Of a stretch of DNA of 64,000 bases, positions 1-12,250 are shown piece by piece (within the stretch, counting starts at the first letter, position 1; each line of letters starts with the position of its first letter). The stretch comes from Poa pratensis (taxonomy: Eukaryota > Streptophyta > Magnoliopsida > Poales > Poaceae). A program made the position numbers and the translations under genes. The notes under the pieces were generated by a model, which was not told where the DNA came from, searched no databases, and saw nothing but the letters and a program-made list of their open reading frames with translations. The stretch spans positions 83,072,079-83,136,078 of the forward strand of contig CAMZMU010000034.1 of NCBI GenBank assembly GCA_947311845.1, read 5' to 3'.

Positions 1-76
1 TCTTTAAATGCCAAAAAGATCGAGCTTCATGTGGTGAAAAGCATGTAACAGTACACTAAATTGAAGTTCAAAGTAC

Positions 77-3000
77 CTGAATTTTTTCGCTATTTGGGTT
101 TCTTCCAGCTTCCTCTGTAAGGCGCTTTAGAACACTTGTATGAAGTGCGACCTCCCCGATAAAATCTTCAATTGCTCTCTTAACAAGTCAACATGGTCTA
201 TTGTTTTAGTGCTGACCTGTAAGCATAGCACACAAAAACATGTCATCAGAAGCACTACGCTGAACTTAAAATAAAGAAGCAAAGAATTTTAATACCATGT
301 GGTCCAAAACAGAAACTGTATCATGGTTCAAGTGTTTAGCCAATAATACTTTTAAATTTATGCATTTGCTGACCCCTAAAATTAGGATCTGCAACTATAT
401 TAGTTTTCTGTATCCAGTGTCCACATTAGCTGTTGTCCTGTCAAATTTATTCTCGCAATATTCACTGTGTTACCCAATCATGGAACTTGATTTTTTTCTC
501 AAATATGATCATATACTGTATAAGAAAGGACTTAATTATTATCAAGCATAATACAATTTAAATAAATTATAAACTTCAGTTGCCAAATCCATAACTCTAG
601 GACAGATTTTTTAGGAAATTCTTTATCTTAAGCGAGTACCCATCCATGTGACCTTTTCTAAATGGAATTGCTAATTTTCATCTCATAAAATTTCATTCAG
701 TATGCGACTGCTATTTTTCATCTTATAAAGTTTGGTCTTACTACAAGATCAAGTTTCTTACCAAAAGGGTTTCTTCTCCAGGAAGATCATCTGAAGGAAA
801 TTCCCCATGGCCAATGCTTAACATATCAGCTGATACACTGTCATTAACCAAAGAATTGGATATTCTTGGTTCTGCAGGAAAATTCAGACTCTCCCCAATA
901 GGTGTTGAAGGAGCCGTTGATTTAGTCAAACTGGACTTGTCACAGTCTGAACTTGTCAGAGTAGAAGCACCACCATCACGTTTCTGGAAAACAGAAACAT
1001 AGACAAATGCGCCATGTGAAGGAACAGTTGCAAAAGTTGAATATATGGAGAACGAACCATCACTTTCTTTCGTCTGCAGAGTATTAGGAACTACCGAATT
1101 TGCATACCCGGATTTTGAACCAGTTAAGAAGTCCTTTCCGATTCTTTTTCTCCTCCTTCGAAGAGTCTTCAAGTGTCACACCAAATCCATCACCAGGTGT
1201 GAGTAATTCGTTGCTTTCATTATCCAACATGATATCTCGTCTTCTGTATGGGAGGTAAGCCAGCTGCAGTTTTAGAAGGCCAACAATAAGACGGTATGAG
1301 TTACCAAAACTGATTGTAATGAAAGCTGAATAGCAATTCCATGTTTCTACAGAAACACTAAAACAGGGATGTGTCCATTTATTTTCTCAAAAGTACCACT
1401 AGCAGCAACAGAACAAACTAATCAAAGTTTAACTGAGTGCCTGTCATCATAATTATATAAAACCTGACCTCCTCTTCCCCAAAAGAGTGTCTTCTTCTTG
1501 GTCCAGGATGTGGAGAAAATCTAGAAGTCGGGGTTGCCTTAGTAGAAACCAGGATAAGCTTTGTGAGGCGCTGTATCCTTGCGAGCAAGGCAGATTTAGC
1601 TTCCTCCTCTTGTTCCAGTCTTGATTGCAGCTTGACATTACCATCTTCTAGCTTTTCATATATGAACAAAATATAGTTAGTAAGATTTACCAAACAAGGA
1701 AACACGCAGCATTGTATAATTCAAAACTATACTGATTCCACAGATGCTTCAAGCCACAAGAGCTGAAGACAAATCACTCTCAACTAATGGCATATAGAAA
1801 TGTTCCCAATAAATCTACATAAAGATGATCACAAAATCAGTGCAATAAAAGGGTACCTTTTGTTTCCAAAGGATGATATTATCTTCTTCGGCATCTTTCG
1901 TTGGAGTTCCACAAATAATACCCATTTTCAGCTGTTCCAGCTCTTCCTTTAATCTGCGAATCTCATTCTGGTATTTCTTTATTAACGATTTTTCATCAAG
2001 AATCTGTAGAACATAGAGATAAAGGAGAATGTGTCAGAAGTACCTCAGAGGCACAGTTAATATAACAGCGAACAAAACACTAGATTTGGAATTACCGGCA
2101 AGCAACTAATCAGGACTTACTTTGTTTTGTGATGCTTGGACCTCAATGCGCTTTGCACGGTGGGCAAATTTTAGTGTATTGTGGGTCTCTTCAGAGTTGC
2201 TTGATGCTGGAGTCACTGTGCAAATTAGCTGCAACAAGGAGATGTTGTGAGTATATTGCCACAAATCCAAACATTACCTTAATCACGCTAATTTAAACCC
2301 GTGTCACAGTTGGCAAGAAAAAACTCACTGAAACACGCCCTTGTCCACTCAAGGATGACTGAAGTAGCCGTGTTAGTTTTGAATCTCGAAATGGAATATG
2401 TGTAGCTTTCCCATCAGTTAGTTTTGATATCACCTGAAAAATAAAAAGGAAATCCGTCTGTTATTATTTGAGAAGAACATGCCCAGTTCATGACAGCCTG
2501 GGCACCAAATACTTACAAACTGAGATAACAAGAAAAATGTAAGCACATTGCTTGACCAGATTATCCAAAGTTCAAAAAGATAAAATGCACAGAAGCTTTT
2601 AATCTTTTATATTGATATAAGTAGCATTAGTGAGCCGTACCGTTCCAAGAGTTAGCAAGCTTTTATTGATATAAGATCCTTCTTTCCTACGTACTCCAGT
2701 TGTTTCAGCCCTTGAGCTCTCTGAACCTGCCAGATCGATGAGGTGCTGCAGATGAGAGAGACAAGGGAAGAATAAATAGATGCTCTCAGGACATGTCAGA
2801 TGCATAACAGAAATCTTTAAATATAACTATCTGAAATTAAATATTAAACTAAGATGATGTAAGGAACTGCTGAAATTTAAAATAGAAGAAAATAGCATGA
2901 TCCAAACCGACCAGCTGTGAGAAGGTGACTGCTTCCCCTTCATTAGAATCGCCATAAGAGCTGCTCTCAATTGTCTGTCAAATGCAAGGAAAAGCTAAGA

Positions 3001-6000
3001 TCAGGTGAAGCTTTTTCACTAATACAAGTATGCATTGCGGGTTTTTCAAATGATGGCCTTGCAATATACAAGTGCAACGTAAACTATCAGTCTTCCATAG
3101 TTCCTCAAACAGCAATCATACATAAAATTTTACACTGCAAACATACAAATTTCCATGCCTCATTACCAGTGTAAATATTGTATGACTTCTGCTACTTAGT
3201 AGGTTGAAGTTAGTGGAACCAACATGTCTATGCTCTGCAAATCAGAATGAACACAACAATTAGCAAATAAACCGAATATGCTGATCCACAATTGTGAAAA
3301 TAAATTTCAACGAAAATAGTAAAACAAAATAGCAAATTCAGAATTGTGGGCACATATATGACAAGCACATTTGCACCACTCAAAATCGAAGTGGGTAAGG
3401 CGAAAAATAGATACTGCTACAAAAGAGTGCATTCAGGAGAATACAACTTCAAGACAATTACTCTAAGTTGCATATCACTGAAAAATATAGCATTTGGTCC
3501 TCAATGATATCAGTGTTTTGATTTTCCTGAAATGCCTAAACGGCCTTTCTAGGCTCTACCCAAAGCTGCTGGAAGGCCCAGAAGACAGTCAGGTGGTGAG
3601 CAACTGCATTGTCCTCTAAACATCTTAACCGAAGGTAGTGTGATTAGGAGGGTCTGCATATCCACCGTGCACGGCAAGTAAGGTTTATGGGTCACGACTA
3701 GTACTTCACTAGATGACTAATCACCACTATAATTCCAAGAAATACCACACTAACAGACTACTACACTACAAAATTTGAAGGCAGTGAGTAGAGAGAGACC
3801 TGGAGGTGTGACTTGCAGCCATTTTAACTACATACTAGTACTAGGGAATAATCAGAGGCCAGTTAGAGGCTGTTACATACTAGATACTACTGAGCACAGC
3901 AGGGCATGAGAGAAAGGAGAGAAGAAGCAACTGCCGGTTTGGGTTCAATCATGGAGTTTTCAAGAGGACAAAATCTGACAGTGGGCCCAACCACAGTGTG
4001 CCGCCTTAATAAGTCGGACGACAACATGCTAGACTAATTGTGTCTAATCACAACTAGTCAACTGGTTGCTCAGCCGAGCCGAGGTGTAAGCCAAGTACCA
4101 ACTGCACTAGTTCAACGACTAGTCAAACGACTCTTAATCAATAATCATTGATGGTGGGTTGTGGAAGAGTGGCATATTATGGACCTTCTTGGCAGCAAAA
4201 ATCACTAGAGTATCTTCAGCCACCCAAGTTCACATGTGGTATGACCGAGCACAAGCAGTTTACACCAGCAGCGAGTAGGGAGTAAACCAGAGTATAGGTC
4301 ATCCACCAGCAGTATTGGCATCTGGATGGTGTTTCTCTAATTACACGCTTTTGCACTGACATTTAGCTAATTTCCCCTACCAAACGTAATTATGAAGGGA
4401 TTCTAACCAGTTTCGGAACTTTCGGGAATTGCTTGATTTTCGATGATATCAGTTTTTTAACTTTGCTAGGTTAACATTTCATCAGATAAGGTCCCTTCTT
4501 CAAAAATGAACTTGTCACCCTCACAGCTACTCCTAGTCTCCTAGACAGCCCTATGTTCAACCATATGGCAACACAACAATAGTTCCAGAAGTAGATTAAG
4601 TCAAGGAGACGACTGTATCATCAGAAAATTTACCTTCTCCAGCTGCAATAAGGGACAGAGCATGTGCAGGAGATAATACTACTTCTTCTTTGATACCCTC
4701 AACAAACGTTCCCTGATGAAATTAATGCAGGTCAAGGAGCTATCAGTTCATTGAACAAAATGACGCATTGTATTCATCCTAAGTGATAGTAAGTTCGGGA
4801 GTGACCTTTTGTGCATGCAACTGTCAAAAAAGGCATCTGAAATTATCCAATTTCAACACAGGGGAAAATGATGCATTTTACTAATCTTAAAAGTTAACAA
4901 GTTATGAACTTCTCCATAAAGTCATCTAAAATGATCCAGTTTCTACACGGGAATGAGGTCAACCCATCAATTAGTAGCAAGCATGACATGACTATAGCCA
5001 TGGCAGCAACCAAACCCAAATATACTCTACGGACAACCATAGGACAGTATTCGCTAGGAGGAAATTCTAGAATACAAACGCTGACAATCATCCATCAGAA
5101 TGATCATTAGATTGGTAGTAATTGGTAAGAAATATCAATTGTGGTTTAAGATATAGAGGAAAGAGCTCATAATGAAGATTGAAGAACTGAGATAGTGAGA
5201 TATACACACCTGAGGATCCTCTCTAATCCGTAGGCTCTGCCCTGCAGGATTGAGCAGATCATTGACAACCTAAAATGAATGAGTCCTCCGTTAGAACAGC
5301 ATGACCAGGTAAAATAAAGAATATGAAAGTGATTGATGACCATTAAGGATGCACTTAGTGTACTGAAAATCGTGATTGCAGCTAACAAAAGTCTGGCATT
5401 AAAACCATCTGCGGAAAATTGCAAGAAAGAAAACAAAGCAGGATAAAATCAACAAAAATGTGTGCAAGACTGTATACTAACATGGGGTTCTGATATGACA
5501 CGTGCCCATTTTGAGGTTTAACAAAGACTCTTAGTAGACAACATAGAGGGTTAAACACACAAAAAGACTTGAGGGATCGAAACATGAAGGTAGCCTCATA
5601 ACAAACAATCAATGCTATACAAAAAAAATGGTTTTCAAGTTTCCACTAGAAATGACCTCGCAAACTGAGATCAGATAATCGTCAACAGAATGTACCACCA
5701 GACTAAATGGATGGTATGTATTAATACAGTCGCTTCATCATATTAGCCAGCCTAGTGTCATCATGTTAATTGGAACCAGTGTCTTACAACACAGGTTCAA
5801 GAAAATACTTTTATTTCAATGATATCAAATACTTGACATGATGGTCCTTACAAGGCTTTGGATAAAACTTTCACTCTAGCATTTAACTGGCTGTGACGAA
5901 CAGCCCATTCAAAAAAAAAAAAGGATTCGCCCTGATTACATGTTTGCATCTAAGATAAGCAAGACTAACAAATAGGCAGACGTGACTCAGATCAGTAATA

Positions 6001-8433
6001 AACAAACAACTATTCTATGATGATTAAAAATATGATTGCAGCGACAAACCTCGTTATAAATTTCCAGGTATGATACGCGTAGGAGAAACTCGCGATCTGG
6101 CGTCTACAAAGAAAAACCAAGCAGTGATTGAAGTTAATGTGCAAATACTATAACAATAGCAAGAATGCTTTGCCGTGTCATGATCAATGCCTCCATATTT
6201 GAAAAGTACCTCTTGTATAATGCTAAATGCATCTTTGACGGCCAAAGGTATTATTCCTGGGGATCTTTGATCTCCCTGACTCAAAAGAAGAAGTATATTA
6301 AGATACAGATGACTTTGAAAATATAGCTAACTGGTGATTTCTAAAATATCAGCGCAGCGACATATAAAACAAAAATGAAAATTTCTTATGAACAAGTTCC
6401 AACTTGTATGCTTCAAAAGAGAAATAAATTTTGCCCACCTCCATGAATGATGGTGAGTTTATCACAAAAAATAGAAGAAAACAATAGTGGCCATGAAATC
6501 AGGAGTATTTAGCATGTTATGGAATACACTCAATGAAGCATTGATTGTGAATCACTATATGTGTCCTTACATGCATCGTATGTGTATTTCCACTGCTTGT
6601 TACACCGTAACGCAAATATTTAGCATGAAATCAGGAGTATTTAGCATGTTATGGAAGACACTCAATCAAGCATTGATTGTGAATCACTATATGTGTCCTT
6701 ACATGCATCGTATGCGTCTTTCCACTGCTTGTTACACCGTATGCAAATATTGTTCCTGCAAGAGTACAAAAGTGTATTATAATTTGCTTTGCAGAGCAAA
6801 TAAAGTATGCCTAGTGAGATTCAGAATCCATCATTGCATTTAATCAAGATCATTTAGGAGATATCTCATAGTGATGTGACATCATGACTGTTCAATAAAC
6901 TTGTTTAATAATTTGAGTATTTGACAGTTCTGCAACCGTCTCATAGTGACATGCCGTGAATAGAAACCAACCTCTTCAGCTTATAAAGTTAGTCCGAGAG
7001 GACAAAAGTGCTGCCATGAACCTAAATTGCAAGATGAAACAGAAGAGAGATCAATTACCGTATATGCCCTCCATGGCACCACTGACAACATGTTGAGCTG
7101 CAACATCATATACTTGGCGGGTTGTAGTAGTCGGTGCAAAAACCCGATCTGAACAAAAATACGGTATAAGTCTGTGCAGTCTAATTTGAAACTGGAGAAA
7201 ATACAAAGGAACAGCAATCCTAGAAATGTGCCTCCTTCTCCCAAATATTATTTTGTGATTGATCCATTCAGTGGAACAACATGCTTCGCTTGGATAACTC
7301 GTTGTGAACAAGATATTGAAATAATTTTATTTGTCCATAGAAGGGCATTCAGATCCACAATTGCATGCTAATGATGGAAGCACCAAACCTAAGGTAAAAC
7401 CTACTGAAGTGTGAATGCAAAAAATATATTATAACTGAAACTTGTTAGACTACCATGCGAATACTTGTTTTCTACAGTCCTACATAGATAATCATGTTGT
7501 TTTTCGCATTAGCACACAAGTAGCAAGCCTGGAGAGTACATATAATAGAATCCCTACTTGCATCAGAGGGCACAAATTGGTGAACTCTTTCAACACAATT
7601 AGCACTCTTCTATCCGTCCGACTACTTATAAGCAGGCCAAAGTGCAATTTGATTTTTGAGGCCCTGGTTTATAATGCACTAACAATCTGTTGTAAATCAA
7701 ATCCCCAAAGTCACAATGCGAATTTCAGAAGCATTTCCGGTAGACTGTTCTGAGATCTAGAAGTAAACTAAGCAGTGGCACCATGAGATAATTCCAAGCA
7801 TTTGCAATCAGAACTACCCCCAAATCCCATCCCTGAGCCTTAGGTGAACATTTTGCACATAGTCCCGGCAAATTCCTCATATGTCAAACACGTGAGATGA
7901 TGATACTCAGAACGAAAGCAGGGGAATGCCACAACCACGAAGCAAAGCAATCCAACCGAGAAACGCCAGGCAACAAAGGTATAAGCACGTACATACCGTA
8001 AGCGTAGCCGACGTTGGGATTCTGCTCGCTGCGCACGACGGTGTCGCCGTCGGCGTACCACGCCACCTCCTCCCCCTGCCGAATCTCCCGCGGGCTGCAA
8101 CAGAAACGAAACCCCGAATCAAGCTACATTCCCCAAATCCGAAACCGAACCACCGCGGGGAGCACACACAGAAGGCAGAGAGGGGCGACGCGGGCACCTG
8201 AGCGGGCGGAAGCGGACGGTGACGGTGACGTTCTCCTTGGTGGTCTGACCCTCCTCGTCGAGCCTTGGGGACGCGGGGGGCCCGTCGAGCGACATCTCCG
8301 GCGTGAGCCGCGACGAGGAGGTCGCGGTCGACGCCGGCGAGCCCGGCTGCTGCTGCTGCGAAGAGCCCTTTGGCGGCGGCGCCGCCGGGGAGGCCGCCTT
8401 CCGCTGGTGCCGGGTAGGCGCGCGCGTCGCCAT
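77..8433 (-). CDS. Kinesin-7 (KIN-7, CENP-E-like) motor protein, 3' end beyond window
   Basis: Microtubule motor ATPase of the plant kinesin-7 family. Eighteen exons read on the minus strand, all with GT-AG introns: 8433-8198, 8094-7997, 7148-7059, 6755-6703, 6275-6210, 6103-6050, 5269-5210, 4712-4634, 3234-3167, 2974-2912, 2745-2641, 2433-2329, 2228-2121, 2003-1857, 1651-1469, 1263-1108, 983-762, 216-77. Start chosen at ATG 8433 (context ccaATGgcg); an in-frame ATG 21 bases upstream would add seven residues. Residues 1-66 are a Ser/Pro/Gln-rich head. The motor spans about 67-395: VTVRFRPL, P-loop GVTSSGKT (148-155), switch I SSRSH (259-263), switch II DLAGSE (293-298), [10 protein letters not shown] (314-323), [12 protein letters not shown] (338-349). 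A coiled-coil stretch follows (about 396-480), then a Ser/Arg-rich part and a block with LLNWFKIR. About 678 codons are visible; the C-terminal exons lie off the left edge. Exon 18 is 140 bases where 141 are needed: one G appears missing at 158-161, giving a stop at 129-127. This is either a sequence error or an inactivating mutation. Related plant KIN-7 proteins are annotated as organelle-associated; I cannot tell the location here. Confidence 0.96.
3235..4633 (-). other. Long kinesin intron 8, no gene seen
   Basis: The 1.4 kb intron between exons 8 and 9. I see no open frame or transposon termini that I can define. The stretch around 4010-4140 has repeated CTAGTC/GACTAG-like words and may be an old insertion, but I could not find its ends. 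Confidence 0.6.
6493..6755 (-). repeat. 132-bp tandem duplication spanning the kinesin P-loop exon
   Basis: Two copies of a roughly 132-bp unit lie head to tail, 6493-6624 and 6625-6755. In gene direction the first copy (6755-6703) is the working exon 4, with acceptor TTGCAG and donor GTAAGG, coding [17 protein letters not shown]. The second copy (exon-equivalent 6620-6571) keeps the donor. It has lost the acceptor because the unit begins inside the exon, carries a one-base insertion (GCGTTACGG against GCATACGG), and has AAT where the P-loop lysine AAG should be. It is therefore intronic and non-coding. Confidence 0.93.
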
Positions 8434-8940
8434 TGGCGCGAGATCTAGCAGCACGTGGCAGGCGCTGCCATTCGGATGGATGCGCCCCTTTTTGCTAGGG
8501 TTTTTCCCCTTTCGGTTGGCACTTCACTCGCTCGTGTGGAAGGTGCCGCTCGCTTCCCCTTTCGGATCGATGTCTTTTGCTTCCTTCCGTCGGAAGCGAT
8601 GCGAGCGCGAGCGCGAGCGGAGAGAATAGAGAAAGGAAACCGAACCAACTGGCTCGCTCTTGTTGTTGTGAGTGGGGCTGGGTGGGTGGAGGCGGACACG
8701 CTGACTGGTGGGGCCTGACGCTGATAGGTCTACATGTCGGATGTTGACTCGTGCAGTTTTGATTCGCTGGCGGCGTGGAAGCGTCGTCGTCGAACTGTTC
8801 TGTGAGGCGGTTTCCTCATAAATTGTCGAATTATATAAGTTGATCGTCTTAAAGATGATATAGTGTTTAGGTTGCTGTGATTTGTCGGCACTACTGTACC
8901 AAAAAAACATTTAAATGTTTTTAATGCGGAAAGTCAAAAC
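8434..8940 (-). promoter_or_regulatory. Kinesin upstream region
   Basis: The 500 bases upstream of the kinesin ATG. The proximal part (8434-8640) is GC-rich and includes a GAGCGCGAGCGCGAGCG run near 8600-8620, as expected for a 5' UTR or CpG-rich core promoter. A TTATATAA word on the minus strand at 8838-8831 could be a TATA element but lies about 400 bases from the ATG. The transcription start cannot be placed from sequence alone. Confidence 0.35.
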
Positions 8941-9342
8941 GGAGGCTGAGCTACATGTAGCCGTTTATTTTTAAAAAATTTAAAAACCATATTTGAAGTT
9001 TCAAAAAAAATGAAAAAAAATCGTTAATGTAGGTAATAGTGCGATGCAAAATCTTAACTCAAGATAGTAACCCATATTCTGTGGTACATAAAAATAAAAT
9101 AAAAATCTATCAGATTTGTAGAGTTGAAATTTCGCACTATTCACTACTTTCAAATTTAGATTATGTCATTTCTACGCAGCCGAAAATATAACATAGTTCT
9201 AATTGAGATTTTACATGTCTACGGAAAACGGAATACAGCACCGTCAACATCCAGAATTGTTTTTAGACTTTTTACAAACTCTAAAATATGATTTTTCTTT
9301 TTTATTTTTTTAAATAAAGAGCACATGTAGCTCGGCCTGCTC
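8941..9342. mobile_element. Inverted-repeat MITE-like element
   Basis: A 0.4 kb AT-rich stretch bounded by imperfect inverted repeats. The left arm reads GAGGCTGAGCTACATGTAG. The right arm, reverse-complemented, reads GAGCAGGCCGAGCTACATGT, and both continue into A/T-rich sequence for about 40 bases. There is no coding capacity. No convincing target-site duplication is visible, so the superfamily is uncertain. Confidence 0.5.
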
Positions 9343-10081
9343 TTTTTTTACTGTTCTTATAAACATGGTAAAACCATGACATACTGTCGGCATTGGGGTC
9401 GGACCACAGCCACGAGCATGCGTCGTCTTTGTTGCCACAATACCACGGCAGCAGCCAGCAGATAGCACTTGCGTGCGACTTGCCGTTTTATCAACGAAAC
9501 ACGCGCGCACACCAACCGAAAAAGAACAGCCGGACGACGCGGCCAGGACGAAACACCATGCGAGCCCCGCTCTCGTTGCGTAGCCGGCCAATATCTGCCG
9601 CCGATCTCCTGTAGCCGTCGTCGGCGTTTCCATGCGCGCGCACAGTGGCCGCGGCGTCCTACGCAGAGTGGAGAGGGCGTCGGGCGGCGGATCCGGCCAA
9701 AGACGAACGCGCGAATCCTGCAGTCCGCACGCGCCGGGTCCTTGTCCAACAGCGAGCGGGCACGTCCGCCCGCCATGCGCCAAACGCGCCGAGCCACACG
9801 AAGCGCACTACGCCGGCAACGAGGTACGCTCCCGTGATGAGAGCCGGGACCGATATTCCTCCCGGAAGAGACACCGCCGGAGGTTTGTGAACTGGATTGA
9901 TGCACTGTAGCGAGAACAGGTCTGATGCCGTCTTGGCGTGCTGCTCCAGCGCTAGATTTCCTTCCAGATCGATGGAAGCAGTAGAGGCCAGGTCCTGCCT
10001 GCCAGGTACCCGGGAGAGTGGCCACATGCGCGTGTGTTTTTGCCATTTTGTCATTTGTCCTACTACCGGACAAGGTGGTGA
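9343..10081. other. Gene-less stretch holding copy A of a diverged duplication
   Basis: No gene recognised. The GC-rich part 9400-9830 has long open frames on several strands at once, which is what high GC gives without coding. From about 9825 to 10081 it resembles 20800-21660: shared words include AGGTTTGTGAACT, ACTGTAGC, CAGGTCTGATG, GCGCTAGATTTCCTT, CCACATGCGCGT and GGACAAGGTG, in the same order. This copy lacks the two MITEs found in the other one. Confidence 0.6.
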
Positions 10082-10663
10082 CACTAGTAGGCATAAATGT
10101 CAGGCACCGATACTAGAACTGCTTTCAGCACATAATACGTGCATGCTTTGCCGTGGCGAAGCCGATGATAATGCTGGCTAGCTGCTCAGGTTGCAGAGAC
10201 AATTTCATGTGCTTCCAACAAGTAAATATAGTTTGCAAAAATGATAAATGTGTGGATCCAAATGTACGCGCACGCCGGTGTTGGAAACTGCGTCATCGCA
10301 GTCTCTAAGAAAAGGAGGTAGACGACCGGTCGCCAGTGAATCCAATAATAGAGCTGATCACTCTACTTTACCGGTGGCGCGCGGCTGTCACCGAGTGCCA
10401 CCACGCGCCAGCTTCCTGTGGCGTGTTCGCTCGCCGCGCCACCGATATAAACATAGGAGTGGCGTGTCACGGAAACCACGCGCCACCGATACTTTCCTCC
10501 CGGATGGTCAAGTGGGTTCCGCGTAGTGGTGGTGTGGCTTACTTATCCGCACGCCGCTGGTGGACGAACATCAGTGGCGCGCACGAATTCGTCACACCAC
10601 TGACACGCGAAAATAAATAACGCCACTGATACGAGGACTACACTAAGAGTTTTCCTACTAGTG
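10082..10663. mobile_element. Small non-autonomous CACTA-like element
   Basis: Bounded by CACTAGTAGG at 10082 and its reverse complement CCTACTAGTG ending at 10663. The interior carries several GCCACCGAT / CGCCACTGAT words in both orientations, like the subterminal repeats of CACTA elements. Flanking trinucleotides are TGA and TGT, so the target duplication is imperfect. It has no transposase and would need one in trans. The terminal repeat is only 10 bases, which keeps confidence moderate. Confidence 0.5.
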
Positions 10664-11182
10664 TGTAGGCTTTGCTCGGCGGCGACACAACACTGGAGTT
10701 TGGATAACAACGTCACCGCATCGAGTTGTTGTTTAACCCGATCGTACTACTCCCCTCTCCCTCCCTTCCCCGGAAGGGATCACAGGAGGGGCAACAAAAG
10801 AGGGATCGGGATCCTGCCACGCTACGCGACGGTTGTGGTCATTGCGGCTAAGCGGAGGTGACGGTAGAACAACTTGGAGAGGAGGCACCTCCGCTGGATC
10901 CGGGACTATCCATCTAGAGACACTGTGCATGGCAGCAGAGAATGTATAGGGGTACATGGCGGTGCCACGTTGGGCAGAGGTCCGCGGACCATGTGAGAAG
11001 GTGAAAGCCACGTTAGGCGGATATGATGACTGAAAGGACATTTATTAATCCCGTGTGTTTTGTGTGTTAGGCAACAACACTAGTGATGATTTAACATGTG
11101 AATCAAGTGATGCAGGTTTTAAGTGTGTAAAACATCTTTGCATCAAATCCAAAATGGGAGTTGAAAAGAGCCAGTTTTGTTG
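10664..11182. other. Stretch without recognised features
   Basis: No gene or defined repeat seen. It may be part of the retroelement fragment that follows, whose left boundary I cannot place. Confidence 0.5.
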
Positions 11183-12250
11183 CTGAAGAGAATCGGATTA
11201 TCCGATGTTGGAAGATTCGGATTATCCGATTTGCAGGAGTTGCTGGAATTCTGCTAAGGACCAGAAGAGATCTCACACTGAAGAGAATCGGATTATCCGA
11301 TGGTTGGAAGTTTTGGATTATCCGATTTACAGGAGTTGCTGGATTTCTGCCAAGGACTAGAAGAAGTCTCACACTGAAGCTATCCGGATTATCCGAGTGG
11401 AGAAGTATCGGATTATCCGATGTGCCGGATTTGCTCGAAATCTACTAAGGACTACAAGCAACCAAAGACTGAAGTTCTCCGGATTATCCGATTGTGGTCT
11501 GCCCGGATTATCCGAGTCCATCGGATAATCCGATGCTGACTTGGATCGGATTATCCGATTCACCTGTCTGCAACGGCTAGATTCTGGGAGCAGTATATAA
11601 AGGCCTTCTCCTACCTTGGAGAGGGTACCACGACCAGAACTAAATCCTCCACCATTGTTGAAAGCTTCATCTCACTAGATCTCTCTCCCTACCCACTCAA
11701 ACACCTTGTCCTTCTAGGACTTGGGAGAGATAGTCTAGATCTACACTTCCACCCAAGCGATTTGATTTTCCCCTCCGTTCTTGAGAGGGCTTGACGCTTG
11801 TAAGTTCGTTGATACTTTGGATTGTCGTTGGTCGTTCTTGTGGCTTTGGGAGCCGCGGGGACTAGCCGGGAGCCTCCAATTAAGTTGTGGAGTCGTGCCC
11901 CGGCCTTGTGATTCTTGTGGCTTTGGGAGCCGCGGGAATTTGGTGAGAGCCTCCAATTCGGTTGTGGAGTGTGCCTCATCCTTGTAAAGGTTTGTTGCCG
12001 ACCTCGAGGGCATCATATAGTGGCTCGTGGAACTCCTCATCGGAGGATAACACGAGGGAGATACGGTGTGCCATATCAAGGCTATTCGGAGTTCACTTTG
12101 TGACTCCGCACCGCTCCAACGGAGACGTAGCTTCCATTGGGAAGTGAACTTCGGTAGAACATCTCCGCGTCACCGTGTGGTTATCTCTTAACCTTCCTTT
12201 ACTTGTATTGCTAGCTTATCTTGTGTAGAATATCTTGCTAGCTTGCTTAT
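11183..12250 (+). mobile_element. Retroelement fragment (LTR-like) with TATA box and CGGATTATCCG array
   Basis: Starts with four tandem units of about 96 bases (near 11183, 11279, 11376, 11469), each with one or more copies of the odd palindrome CGGATTATCCG; about ten copies lie in 11190-11560. A TATATAAA box at 11594-11601 precedes a CT-rich leader-like stretch. The block TTGTGGCTTTGGGAGCCGCG is repeated at about 11838 and 11913. This resembles a retrotransposon LTR and leader. The right side is cut at 12250 by the insertion of another LTR, and no matching second copy of this LTR is in the window. Confidence 0.5.

Noticed and set aside
6487..6843. 118-residue plus-strand frame with an internal protein repeat
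   Set aside because: It is the antisense reading of the duplicated kinesin exon 4 and its intron.
9357..10094. 245-residue minus-strand frame
   Set aside because: Overlapping open frames on both strands in GC-rich DNA, no start context or domain, and it covers a duplicated non-coding segment.
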